From Nocardioides ganghwensis (GTDB lineage Bacteria > Actinomycetota > Actinomycetes > Propionibacteriales > Nocardioidaceae), in NCBI RefSeq assembly GCF_014779655.1, contig NZ_JACXYX010000006.1:124001-188000 (forward strand): a stretch of DNA of 64,000 nt, given 5' to 3'. How positions within the stretch are numbered: the stretch's first letter is position 1; every line of letters starts with the position of its first letter. A model generated the notes under the pieces. The model was not told where the DNA came from. It ran no database searches and saw only the letters and a program-made list of their open reading frames with translations. This document shows positions 39,174-47,789 of this stretch, piece after piece. Made by a program: the position numbers and the translations under genes.

Positions 39174-40306
39174 GCGCCACGACCCCGGTCAGCAGCTCCG
39201 CCAGCAGCTCCGCCAGCGGTGCGGGTCGCACGCTCCCGCTCACCGAGGGCTCGACGGTCCAGCGGGTGCTGCGCGCTGCAGTGACCCCCGGCGGCGCGGT
39301 CTTCATCCTCGCCGCGATCCTCTTCGTCGCCGTCGTCTCGGCCAACCCGTCCTTCGGCGAGCCGCCGCAGCTGATCCGCTTCATCGGTCGCACCGCGCCG
39401 ATCGCGATCGCGGCCATGGGCCAGTACTACGTGATCGTCTCCGGCGAGTTCGACCTCTCCATGGGTGCGGTGATCGCCACCCAGGTGGTCATCGCCGGCA
39501 ACTACATCGGCGACGACGAGGGACGCGTGCTGCCCGCCATCGTGCTGATGCTCGTCATCGGCGCCCTGGTCGGCCTGGTCAACGGCCTCGGCACGACGCT
39601 GCTGCGGGTGCCGAGCTTCATCGTCACCCTCGGCACCATGCTGGCGCTCGGCGGGCTCGTCCGGTTCCTGACCGGCGGCGCTGCCACCGGCAACCCCGTC
39701 GACACCTTCCGCGAGATCGGCCGGGGCGGGATCCAGGACGTGCCGGTCGTCGAGGTGCTGCCCTACCCCGTGATCATCCTCGTGGCGATCATGGTCGCCG
39801 GCGTGTGGCTGATGCGCTCGCCGTTCGGCCGGACGATCATCGCCACCGGCGACAACCCCGACGCCGCCGCGCTTGCCGGCGCGCACGTGTGGTGGGTCAA
39901 GACCCGCGCCTTCATGCTCTCGTCCCTCTCGGCCACGGTTGCCGGCATCCTGCTGGTCGGCTACGCCGGCGTGCACCCCTCGGTCGGGGCCGGCTACGAG
40001 TTCCAGGCGATCACCGCCGTCGTGCTGGGCGGCGTGGTCCTCGGCGGCGGACGCGGCTGGCTCCTCTCCGCCGCGGCCGGTGCCTTCGCGCTCGAGCTGC
40101 TCTTCTCGTTCCTCAACTTCCAGGAGGTCGAATCCACCTGGAGGCCGACGGTCCAGGGCGTGATCATCATCCTCGCCGTGGCCGCTGCCGGCCGCGCCTG
40201 GTCCCTCGGCCGGCGACCTTCTCGGGCCTCACCACCCGCACCACCTGCTGCACCCGCACCATCACCCACCACTGCCCGCCCGGGCACTGAAACAGGAGAA
40301 ATCTGA
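39170..40306 (+). CDS. Sugar ABC transporter permease (RbsC type), second subunit
   Basis: 378 aa. Ser-rich N-terminus, then about ten membrane segments with MGQYYVIVSGEFDLSMGAVIA and AVVLGGVVLGGGRGWLLSA, the same conserved positions as the first permease. The C-terminus is unusually Pro/Ala rich (PPAPPAAPAPSPTTARP). Starts in an ATGA overlap and its TGA overlaps the ATG of the binding protein by one base. Confidence 0.92.
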   Translation: MSATTPVSSSASSSASGAGRTLPLTEGSTVQRVLRAAVTPGGAVFILAAILFVAVVSANPSFGEPPQLIRFIGRTAPIAIAAMGQYYVIVSGEFDLSMGAVIATQVVIAGNYIGDDEGRVLPAIVLMLVIGALVGLVNGLGTTLLRVPSFIVTLGTMLALGGLVRFLTGGAATGNPVDTFREIGRGGIQDVPVVEVLPYPVIILVAIMVAGVWLMRSPFGRTIIATGDNPDAAALAGAHVWWVKTRAFMLSSLSATVAGILLVGYAGVHPSVGAGYEFQAITAVVLGGVVLGGGRGWLLSAAAGAFALELLFSFLNFQEVESTWRPTVQGVIIILAVAAAGRAWSLGRRPSRASPPAPPAAPAPSPTTARPGTETGEI

Positions 40307-41556
40307 TGCGCCGAAAGATCCACCGCGCGCCGATGGCCGTGGCCTCGGCCCTGCTGCTCGGGGTGTTCGCCACGTCCTGCAGCACCGAGGACCCGACGGA
40401 CTCCACCTCGGGGACCGACGAGAGCTCGGAGACCTCGGAGTCCCCGGACGCCTCCGAGGAGAGCCCGGCCGACGAGCAGGAATGGTTCGACCAGGCCGTC
40501 TACGACGAGCAGTACGAGCAGCGCTCGGCGACCTTCGAGGGCGACTCCGCGACCCCGTGGCTGCAGTACATCGACGGTGAGATGACCGACACCGCCGAGT
40601 ACAAGTCCAACAAGGCGGGCAAGGCGTGCTTCGCCAACGCCTCGATCTCCAACCCGTGGCGCCAGACCGGCTGGATCACCATGAACCAGCAGCTCGAGGC
40701 CCTGCAGGAGAAGGGCGTCATCTCCGAGATGGAGACCCGTGACGCCGGCGACGACGACAACACCCAGATCGCCGACATCGACTACTTCATCTCCGAGGGC
40801 AACTGCGACGCCTTCATCATCTCGCCCAACTCCACCGCCGCCATGACCGACGCGGTCGAGCGCGCGTGCGAGACCGGCAAGCCCGTCGTGGTCTTCGACC
40901 GCGGCGTGGAGACCGACTGCGCCACCACCTTCATCCACCCGATCGGTGGCTTCGCGTGGGGCATCGACACCGCCGAGTTCCTCATCGACAACCTCGAGGA
41001 GGGTGACAAGGTCGTCGCGCTGCGCATCCTGCCGGGCGTCGACGTGCTCGAGCAGCGCTGGGCCGCGGCCGAGAAGCTCTTCGAGGAGAACGGCATCGAG
41101 GCGGTGGACTTCTTCACCGGTGCCGACCCGACCGAGATCAAGACCTTCATCACCGACGAGCTCAACAAGGGTGAGGTCCAGGGCGTCTGGATGGACGCCG
41201 GCGACGGTGCCGTCGCGGCCATCGAGGCCTTCGAGGACTTCGGGGCCGACCTGCCGGTCATGACCGGTGAGGACGAGATGAGCTTCCTGCGCAAGTGGGA
41301 GGAGACCGGCCTGACCGGCCTCGCGCCCGTCTACTCCAACTTCCAGTGGCGCACGCCGCTCCTCGCGCTGGAGAAGATCTGGGCCGGCGAGGAGGTCCCG
41401 AAGGAGTGGGTCCTGCCGCAGGTCCCGATCACCGAGGACGAGCGCGGTGACTACCTCGAGGCCAACGACGGCATGCCCGACGGCCACTACGCCAAGTTCG
41501 GCGGAGAGGACCTGCCCGGCTACCCCGAGGTCTGGCAGGAGCGCCAGATCCCCTGA
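40306..41556 (+). CDS. Sugar ABC transporter substrate-binding lipoprotein
   Basis: 416 aa. Signal peptide with the lipidated Cys at residue 25 (FATSC), an acidic Ser/Glu spacer, then a type 1 periplasmic-binding fold (about 95-400: KACFANASISNPWRQTGW, IDYFISEGNCDAFIISPNS, KPVVVFDRGVETD). These resemble ribose/xylose-type binding proteins, but the sugar is not identifiable. AGGAG (40294-40298) precedes the ATG. A strong hairpin follows the gene, probably raising the level of this protein over the rest of the operon. Confidence 0.9.
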   Translation: MRRKIHRAPMAVASALLLGVFATSCSTEDPTDSTSGTDESSETSESPDASEESPADEQEWFDQAVYDEQYEQRSATFEGDSATPWLQYIDGEMTDTAEYKSNKAGKACFANASISNPWRQTGWITMNQQLEALQEKGVISEMETRDAGDDDNTQIADIDYFISEGNCDAFIISPNSTAAMTDAVERACETGKPVVVFDRGVETDCATTFIHPIGGFAWGIDTAEFLIDNLEEGDKVVALRILPGVDVLEQRWAAAEKLFEENGIEAVDFFTGADPTEIKTFITDELNKGEVQGVWMDAGDGAVAAIEAFEDFGADLPVMTGEDEMSFLRKWEETGLTGLAPVYSNFQWRTPLLALEKIWAGEEVPKEWVLPQVPITEDERGDYLEANDGMPDGHYAKFGGEDLPGYPEVWQERQIP

Positions 41557-41575
41557 TCCGGCACTGATCGACCCA

Positions 41576-41608
41576 TCGGTGGGCCGGGCTCCGCGCCCGG
41601 CCCACCGA
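41576..41608 (+). terminator. Strong 14-bp hairpin after the binding-protein gene
   Basis: TCGGTGGGCCGGGC (41576-41589), loop TCCGC, GCCCGGCCCACCGA (41595-41608): a perfect stem. No T-run follows and the operon genes continue, so it may act as a partial terminator or mRNA-stabilising structure. Confidence 0.7.
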
Positions 41609-41657
41609 CCCTCAGCCACCCTTGTGGGAAGACCCCTAGCGAGAAGGACCGACCGGC

Positions 41658-42500
41658 ATGCGAGAGATCGGCGTGAACACGTGGGTCTGGACCTCCCCGC
41701 TCACCGATGCGGGAGTGGCCGACCTGCTGCGCCGGGTCGCGGGCATGGGCTTCGACGCCGTCGAGCTCCCCCTCGAGAACGCCGGTGACCTCGACGTCGC
41801 CGTCGTGGCCGAGGTGCTCGCCGAGACCGGACTGACCCCCTGCGTCGTCGGGGCGATGGCGCCGGGCCGGGACCTCGTGGACACGTCCTGCGTGGCCGCC
41901 ACGCAGGACTACCTCCGTGCCTGCGTCGACTTCGCCGCCGGCATCGGGGCACGCTCGGTGTGCGGACCCTTCTACGCCGCCACCGGTCGTGTGTGGCGGA
42001 TGGACGCCGACCAGCGGAACGCGGCGTACGGCGACCTCCGCACCCACCTCGCGCCGGTCGTCGACCACGCGCTCGCGCAGGGCGTACGCCTGGGTGTCGA
42101 GCCGCTGAACCGCTACGAGACGTCCCTCATCAACACCGTCGACCAGGCCCTCACCGCGCTCGAGCCACTCCTCGGCGAGGGACTCGGCCTGGCCCTGGAC
42201 AGCTACCACCTCAACATCGAGGAGCGCTCCAGCGCCGACGCGATCCGCGCTGCCGGGCCGCACCTGGCGCACGTCCAGGTCTGCGGCAGCGACCGTGGCG
42301 CGCCGGGCGGGGACCAGACCGACTGGCCCGCCTTCGTGGGCGCGCTCGACGAGGTCGGCTACGACGGTCCCCTGGTCATCGAGAGCTTCACCGCCGACAA
42401 CGCCTCCATCGCCACGGCCGCCTCCATCTGGCGGCCGCTGGCACCCACCCAGGACGAGCTCGCCCGAGACGGCTTGTCCTTCCTCCGGTCGCTCGCCTGA
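41658..42500 (+). CDS. TIM-barrel sugar isomerase/epimerase, ketose 3-epimerase-like
   Basis: 280 aa. Metal and substrate ligands of the D-tagatose/D-psicose 3-epimerase family are in order: Glu in GVEPLNRYETS, Asp in LALDSYHLNIEE, His in LAHVQVCGSDRGAPG and Glu in LVIESF. Such enzymes epimerise free ketoses at C3 using Mn or Co; related ones act on other sugars. It follows the transporter by 101 nt across the hairpin and precedes the dehydrogenase, so it belongs to the catabolic part of the operon. Confidence 0.82.
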   Translation: MREIGVNTWVWTSPLTDAGVADLLRRVAGMGFDAVELPLENAGDLDVAVVAEVLAETGLTPCVVGAMAPGRDLVDTSCVAATQDYLRACVDFAAGIGARSVCGPFYAATGRVWRMDADQRNAAYGDLRTHLAPVVDHALAQGVRLGVEPLNRYETSLINTVDQALTALEPLLGEGLGLALDSYHLNIEERSSADAIRAAGPHLAHVQVCGSDRGAPGGDQTDWPAFVGALDEVGYDGPLVIESFTADNASIATAASIWRPLAPTQDELARDGLSFLRSLA

Positions 42501-42528
42501 GCGACTGCCACCACGTCAGGAGAAGCAC

Positions 42529-43707
42529 GTGACCAGCACACCCAGCGCCTCGGGCGCCGCCGGGTCCCCGGGAGTCGCCGTCATCGGCTACGCCTTCATG
42601 GGCAAGGCGCACTCCCACGCATGGCGCAACGTCGCCGCGCTCCGCCCCGGCGCACCCGGCGTACGCCAGCAGGTCCTGGTCGGCCGTGACGCGGCCGCAG
42701 TCGGTGCCGCGGCCGCGCAGTACGGCTGGGCCGAGACCGCGACCGACTGGCACGAGGTGATCGAGCGCGACGACATCGACATCGTCGACGTCTGCGTCCC
42801 CGGGCACCTGCACGCCGAGGTCGCGATCGCCGCGCTGGAGGCGGGCAAGCACGTGATCGCCGAGAAGCCCCTCGCCAACACCATGGCCGAGGCCGAGAAG
42901 ATGGTCGCCACCGCCCGAGCCGCCCGCGAGCGCGGCGTGCACTCGATGGTCGGCTTCAACTACCGGCGCGTGCCCGCGCTGGCGCTGGCGCGCCGGCACG
43001 TGGCCGAGGGCCGCATCGGCGAGGTGCGCCAGGTCCGCATCTCCTACCTCCAGGACTGGCTCGCCGACGAGGACGCGCCGATGACCTGGCGGCTGCGGCG
43101 CGAGCTCGCCGGGTCGGGCGCGCTGGGGGACCTGGGCTCGCACGCCGTGGACCAGGTGCGCTTCCTGCTCGGCCAGGAGGTCACCGAGGTCAACGCGATC
43201 ACCCACACCTTCGTGCCGCAGCGCACGGGCGCCTCCGGCCCCGAGGACGTGACAGTCGACGACGCCGCGTGGAGCACGCTGCGTACGGACGGTGGCGCGG
43301 TGGTCAGCCTCGAGGTGACCCGCATGGCGACGGCGCGCAAGAACGCCCTCGGCATCGAGGTCTACGGCAGCGCCGGGGCCCTGCGCTTCGACCTCGAGTC
43401 GCTCAACCACCTCGACGTCTGCCTCGACGGCGGCGACAGCTTCGCCCGCCAGCTCGTCACCGAGCCCGGCGATCCCTACATCGACGGCTGGTGGCCGCCC
43501 GGACACGTGCTGGGGTGGGACGCCACGTTCACCAACCAGGCCGCCGACTTCCTCACCGCGCTCGCCGCGGGCGAAGAGCCGACGCCGTCCTTCGAGGACG
43601 GGCTCGCCGTGCAGCGGGTGCTGGCCGCGATCGAGGCCAGCTCCGCGCAGGGTGGGAGCTGTGCGCGCGTCGACACCGGACTCGGACCAGGAACGGAGCA
43701 CATCTGA
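42529..43707 (+). CDS. Gfo/Idh/MocA family NAD(P)-dependent sugar dehydrogenase
   Basis: 392 aa. N-terminal Rossmann fold (VAVIGYAFMGKAHSHAW), the EKP motif (VIAEKPLANTMAEAE) with catalytic Lys, then the alpha/beta domain with FNYRRVPALALARRH, YLQDW, GSGALGDLGSHAVDQVRFLLG. From memory, these blocks resemble levoglucosan dehydrogenase and inositol dehydrogenases, which oxidise a sugar hydroxyl to a ketone. AGGAG at 42518-42522 supports GTG 42529. Its stop overlaps the next start by one base (TGATG). Confidence 0.86.
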   Translation: MTSTPSASGAAGSPGVAVIGYAFMGKAHSHAWRNVAALRPGAPGVRQQVLVGRDAAAVGAAAAQYGWAETATDWHEVIERDDIDIVDVCVPGHLHAEVAIAALEAGKHVIAEKPLANTMAEAEKMVATARAARERGVHSMVGFNYRRVPALALARRHVAEGRIGEVRQVRISYLQDWLADEDAPMTWRLRRELAGSGALGDLGSHAVDQVRFLLGQEVTEVNAITHTFVPQRTGASGPEDVTVDDAAWSTLRTDGGAVVSLEVTRMATARKNALGIEVYGSAGALRFDLESLNHLDVCLDGGDSFARQLVTEPGDPYIDGWWPPGHVLGWDATFTNQAADFLTALAAGEEPTPSFEDGLAVQRVLAAIEASSAQGGSCARVDTGLGPGTEHI

Positions 43708-44717
43708 TGGGTCGTCCCTTCACCCTCTTCACCGGCCAGTGGGTCGACCTGCCGCTCGACGAGGTGGCGCGCCTCGCCGCCGAGTGGGGGTACGACGGCC
43801 TCGAGGTCGCCGTCTCAGGCGAGCACCTCGACGCCTGGCGCTGGGAGGACGACGACTACGTCGCCGAGCGCCTCGCGATCCTGGACGAGCACGGCCTGCA
43901 GCTGCACGCCATCTCCAACCACCTCACCGGCCAGGCGATCTGCGACGACCCGATCGACTTCCGCCACCAGGCCATCGTGCGCGAGCGCGTGTGGGGCGAC
44001 GGCGACCCCGAGGGCGTGCGCCAGCGTGCGGCGGAGGAGATGAAGCTGACCGCCCGGCTCGCGCAGAAGCTCGGCGTGAAGACCGTGGTGGGGTTCACCG
44101 GGTCCTCGATCTGGCAGTACGTCGCGATGTTCCCGCCGGTCCCGGCGGAGCGCATCGAGGCGGGCTACCAGGACTTCGCCGACCGCTGGAACCCGATCCT
44201 CGACGTCTTCGACGAGTGCGGCGTGCGCTTCGCCCACGAGGTCCACCCCTCCGAGATCGCCTACGACTACTGGACCACCCGGCGTGCCCTCGACGCCGTC
44301 GACAACCGGCCTGCCTTCGGCATCAACTGGGACCCCAGCCACATGCTGTGGCAGGGCATCGACCCCGTCGCGTTCATCACCGACTTCGCCGACCGGATCT
44401 ACCACGTGGACTGCAAGGACACCCGGATGCGGATGGGCGGGGGCCGCAACGGCATCCTCTCCTCGCACCTGCCCTGGGACGACCCGCGGCGCGGCTGGAC
44501 CTTCGTGTCCACCGGCCACGGGGACATCCCGTGGGAGGACTGCTTCCGCACACTGACTGCGATCGGCTACGACGGCCCGATCTCGGTCGAGTGGGAGGAC
44601 GCCGGGATGGATCGGCTGCGCGGCGCACCCGAGGCGCTCGCCCGGCTGCGGGCCCTGGACTTCGACCCGCCGGCACAGTCGTTCGACGCGGCCTTCAGCA
44701 AGCAGTCGGAGGGCTGA
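43707..44717 (+). CDS. TIM-barrel sugar isomerase/epimerase family protein
   Basis: 336 aa xylose-isomerase-like barrel. Metal-binding pattern: Glu in FAHEVHPSEIAYD, Asp/His in NWDPSHMLW, His in YHVDCKDTR, Glu in ISVEWED. Sequence blocks RPFTLFTGQWVDLPLDEVARLAAEWGYDGLE and SNHLTGQAICDDP are characteristic of a subgroup found next to Gfo/Idh/MocA enzymes. Members can act as isomerases, epimerases or lyases on 3-keto sugars; which applies is unknown. Last gene of the sugar operon. Confidence 0.84.
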   Translation: MGRPFTLFTGQWVDLPLDEVARLAAEWGYDGLEVAVSGEHLDAWRWEDDDYVAERLAILDEHGLQLHAISNHLTGQAICDDPIDFRHQAIVRERVWGDGDPEGVRQRAAEEMKLTARLAQKLGVKTVVGFTGSSIWQYVAMFPPVPAERIEAGYQDFADRWNPILDVFDECGVRFAHEVHPSEIAYDYWTTRRALDAVDNRPAFGINWDPSHMLWQGIDPVAFITDFADRIYHVDCKDTRMRMGGGRNGILSSHLPWDDPRRGWTFVSTGHGDIPWEDCFRTLTAIGYDGPISVEWEDAGMDRLRGAPEALARLRALDFDPPAQSFDAAFSKQSEG

Positions 44718-44738
44718 GCGAGCCCTAGACTCCCGCGC

Positions 44739-45584
44739 ATGGGGGGATTCCGGGCCAAGGACGCCGATCGTGAGCGCTACGTCGACATCATCGAGGCGGC
44801 CTACGTCGACGGGCAGCTGGGGGAGCAGGATCGCGAGCTGCGCGTCTCACGGGCGCTGACCGCGCAGACGCTCGACGAGCTCGACGCGTTGACGCGCGAC
44901 CTCCAGGATCGTCCCGTGCCTGTCGCGGCGCGGGTCGACACTCCCTCCGCGGCCGCACCGCGAGCCGCGAAGCTCGTGGTCGGCGGCGCCTTCGCCGTGA
45001 TCACGGTTGCCGTGCTGCTGATCTTCGGCGCAGTCGGGCTCGCGCTCTTCTCCGTCACCGGCGAGTCCGACGAGTCGCCAGCCGTCGTCATCTCCGGCGA
45101 GGCAGTGCCGGTGCCGGCAGAGGTGGACGTCGTCGAGGAGCAGCAGTCGTTCGCCATGACGGCCCCCGAGGTGCGCCGGTTCGTCCGGGCGTACGAGCGC
45201 GAGTTCGGCACCCTCGACGTCTACGACGTGGGGTTCTACCCGACCCGCGTCGGCGTCCAGGTCCCGGTACGCGGATCCCGCCCGCGCTTCGAGCGGTGGA
45301 CCTGGGATGGCGAGTGGACCCAGGACACCGAGGCGGCCGCCGTACGCGGGCCCGGCGAGGTGATCGACCTCGGTGCCCTCGACCTGCGTCGGCTCTTCGC
45401 CAACATCGCCACGGCGAGGAAGACGCTGCGCGTGGAGCGTGGTCGGCTCACGCACGTGCTGGTCAACGACTGGAGCGAGGTGCCGACCGTCAACATCTAC
45501 ATCGGCAACAGGTTCGACGAGAGCGGGTACCTCAAGACCACGCTCTCCGGCGAGGTGCTCCGCAGCTTCCCCCACGACGGGTGA
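44739..45584 (+). CDS. DUF1707 domain membrane protein
   Basis: 281 aa. The N-terminal DUF1707 segment (RAKDADRERYVDIIEAAYVDGQLGEQDRELRVSRAL in pieces, about 4-58) precedes one membrane helix (about 85-110). An extracytoplasmic domain of about 165 residues follows and I cannot place it. DUF1707 is usually found at the N-terminus of small actinobacterial membrane proteins of unknown role. TAGACT (44726-44731) lies 7 nt before the ATG, so leaderless. Confidence 0.78.
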   Translation: MGGFRAKDADRERYVDIIEAAYVDGQLGEQDRELRVSRALTAQTLDELDALTRDLQDRPVPVAARVDTPSAAAPRAAKLVVGGAFAVITVAVLLIFGAVGLALFSVTGESDESPAVVISGEAVPVPAEVDVVEEQQSFAMTAPEVRRFVRAYEREFGTLDVYDVGFYPTRVGVQVPVRGSRPRFERWTWDGEWTQDTEAAAVRGPGEVIDLGALDLRRLFANIATARKTLRVERGRLTHVLVNDWSEVPTVNIYIGNRFDESGYLKTTLSGEVLRSFPHDG

Positions 45585-45632
45585 TGCATCCCACGTGACC
45601 GCGGCCGCCCCGGCGGCCCGCGCTGCGGCACG

Positions 45633-46673
45633 ATGTCGGGCATGAAGACGAACGCCGGCAACTTCTTCGAGGACTTCACGCTCGGGCAGGTCATCGAGCA
45701 CGCCACCCCGCGCACGGTGACCGAGGGGGACCGGGCGCTCTACGGTGCGATCTACCCCACGCGTTTCGCGGTGCCGTCCTCGGCGGAGTTCGCCGCGTCG
45801 GTCGGCCTCGCGCCGCACCCGGTGGAGGAGCTGGTCGGCTTCCACATCGCCTTCGGCAAGACCGTCCCCGACGTCTCGTTGAACGCGGTCGCGAACCTCG
45901 GCTACGCCGAGTGCCGCTTCCACCTGCCGGTCGTCCCGGGCGACACGCTGCGCACCCGCTCGGAGGTCATCGGCCTCAAGGAGAACTCCAACGGCCGGAC
46001 CGGCGTCGTCTGGGTGCGCTCCACGGCGACCAACCAGCGCGGCGAGACCGCGATCGACTGGGCGCGCTGGGTGATGGTGCACAAGCGCTCGGCCGACTCA
46101 CCGGCACCGGACACCGTGGTGCCCGACCTCGCGCCGGCCGTCGAGGCCGCCGACCTCGTCGTGCCCGGCGGCCTGGACTTCTCGGCCTACGACGTGGTGG
46201 CGGCGGGCTCGCCGCACCTGCTGGGCGACTACGAGGTGGGGGAGCGGATCGACCACGTCGACGGCGTGACCCTCACCGACGCCGAGCACATGATGGCCAC
46301 GCGCCTGTGGCAGAACACCGCGAAGGTGCACTTCAACACCGACGCCCGCCCCGACGGCCGGCGGCTCGTCTACGGCGGGCACGTCATCTCGCTCGCCCGG
46401 GCGCTGTCCTTCAACGGCCTCGCCAACGCCCAGCTCGTCGCGGCGATCAACGCCGGCGCCCACGTCGCCCCGGCCTTCGCCGGCGACACCGTCCATGCCT
46501 GGTCCGAGGTCCTCGACACGACCGAGCTCGACGCCCCGGGTGTCGGCGCGCTGCGCCTCCGGCTGGTCGCGACGAAGGGGCGCGACGAGTCGATGACGCT
46601 GCGCGGCGAGGACCAGAAGTACGCCGACGGCGTGCTGCTCGACCTCGACTACTGGGCGCTCGTCCCGCGCTGA
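45633..46673 (+). CDS. Mesaconyl-CoA hydratase (MaoC-like double hotdog)
   Basis: 346 aa (343 aa if ATG 45642 is used; that start matches the family N-terminus better). Blocks NFFEDFTLGQVIEHATPRTVTEGDRALYGAIYP, FHIAFGKTVPDVSLNAVANLGYAE, PGDTLRTRSEVIGLKENSNGRTGVVWVR and WARWVMVHKR closely follow mesaconyl-CoA hydratase of the ethylmalonyl-CoA pathway. That enzyme hydrates mesaconyl-CoA to beta-methylmalyl-CoA during acetyl-CoA assimilation. The other pathway genes (crotonyl-CoA carboxylase/reductase, ethylmalonyl-CoA mutase) are not in this window. No clear Shine-Dalgarno. Confidence 0.85.
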   Translation: MSGMKTNAGNFFEDFTLGQVIEHATPRTVTEGDRALYGAIYPTRFAVPSSAEFAASVGLAPHPVEELVGFHIAFGKTVPDVSLNAVANLGYAECRFHLPVVPGDTLRTRSEVIGLKENSNGRTGVVWVRSTATNQRGETAIDWARWVMVHKRSADSPAPDTVVPDLAPAVEAADLVVPGGLDFSAYDVVAAGSPHLLGDYEVGERIDHVDGVTLTDAEHMMATRLWQNTAKVHFNTDARPDGRRLVYGGHVISLARALSFNGLANAQLVAAINAGAHVAPAFAGDTVHAWSEVLDTTELDAPGVGALRLRLVATKGRDESMTLRGEDQKYADGVLLDLDYWALVPR

Positions 46674-46685
46674 GCCCCGCCCTGG

Positions 46686-47753
46686 TCAGCGGTGGGTCAG
46701 GAGCTCGGCCGCGACGACGTCGAGCGCCCCGTCGAGGGTGGGGGCGTCCGGGAGCCCCAGCCGCGACAGCACCACCCGCGCCGCCGCGAGCAGCTCGTCG
46801 TCGGTGGCGTCGTCGGGCGTACGCCCCGCGCGGGGGTCGGCCGGCAGCAGCTCGTCGGGGTCGCCCACCACGTCGTAGGCGCGGGCGCGCAGGTCGGCGA
46901 CGACCGCCTCGGAGCGCTCGCGGACCCAGGCGTGGTGCCGCGCGGGCAGGACGAAGGACTCCCGCTCGGCGGAGCCTGCCAGCGCCTCGGGCACGAAGGT
47001 CCCCTTCACGTGGCGGGTCAGGGCAGGCGTACGCCGGGGACGGGGCACCCGCTCGTTGATGCGGCGCAGCAGCTCGGCCTCGACCAGGCCGAGGGAGTCG
47101 TTGGGCCGTCGCGCGGCGGTGTCGAGGCCGGTCACGTCGAGCCCGAGCACCGAGGCGGTGCGGAGCCAGAGCTCGTCGCGCGGCGCCCCGGCGGGAGGTA
47201 CGACGACGAGGTGGACGCGTGCGTCGGGGAGCCCGGCGGACCACAGGCCCAGGATCGCCGGCACGTCCTGGTAGCGCCAGAACTTCTGGTCGTCCTCCCC
47301 GCGCCGGACCGTGGCGAGGAAGCGGCGGTAGGGCTGACGGGCGCCCATCTTGACCCGCTGCTGCCACGCGGAGGGCAGCACGCGGCCGAGGTCGCGGGCG
47401 GTCACCACGACGTGCACCTCCTCGGCCGCGCCGGCCAGGTCGGCCAGCGCAGCGGCCGCGGCGTCGGGCGGGGAGTCGGAGAAGTGCTCGTTGGTGACGA
47501 GCGCGTCCCCGGACCACGCGCTGGTCTCCTCGACCAGCCGTCGCCACGCGTCGCGTTCGCGGTCGCGGAGCGTCTCGACGACGGCGGTCATGCCCTTGAC
47601 GACGGCCGCGGCGGCGAAGTGGTCGCGACGCCTCCCGCCCGGTAGCAGCAGGCCGCGTTCGCGCAGCTCGTCGCGGTGCTGCCACCAGAGGTCCTGGAGG
47701 AAGGAGGTGCCGGACTTCGCCGTGCCGACGTGGAGGAACACGCGGCGAGCCAT
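46686..47753 (-). CDS. Sulfotransferase-like protein (second copy)
   Basis: 355 aa. Begins MARRVFLHVGTAKSGTSFLQ, with the PAPS-binding loop in the first 20 residues, then LLLPGGRRRDHFAAAA and VTARDLGRVLPSAWQQRVKMG. Layout and spacing match the sulfotransferase at 30,694, which begins RRVFLHIGLPKTGTTYLQ. Identity is only moderate, so they probably act on different acceptors. TAGGGT lies 7 nt before the ATG on the minus strand (47766-47761). Divergent from the methyltransferase gene and convergent with the hydratase. Confidence 0.78.
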   Translation of the reverse strand: MARRVFLHVGTAKSGTSFLQDLWWQHRDELRERGLLLPGGRRRDHFAAAAVVKGMTAVVETLRDRERDAWRRLVEETSAWSGDALVTNEHFSDSPPDAAAAALADLAGAAEEVHVVVTARDLGRVLPSAWQQRVKMGARQPYRRFLATVRRGEDDQKFWRYQDVPAILGLWSAGLPDARVHLVVVPPAGAPRDELWLRTASVLGLDVTGLDTAARRPNDSLGLVEAELLRRINERVPRPRRTPALTRHVKGTFVPEALAGSAERESFVLPARHHAWVRERSEAVVADLRARAYDVVGDPDELLPADPRAGRTPDDATDDELLAAARVVLSRLGLPDAPTLDGALDVVAAELLTHR

Positions 47754-47789
47754 GCCGGTGACCCTACTGGGTGGCGGCAGACTCGTTCC

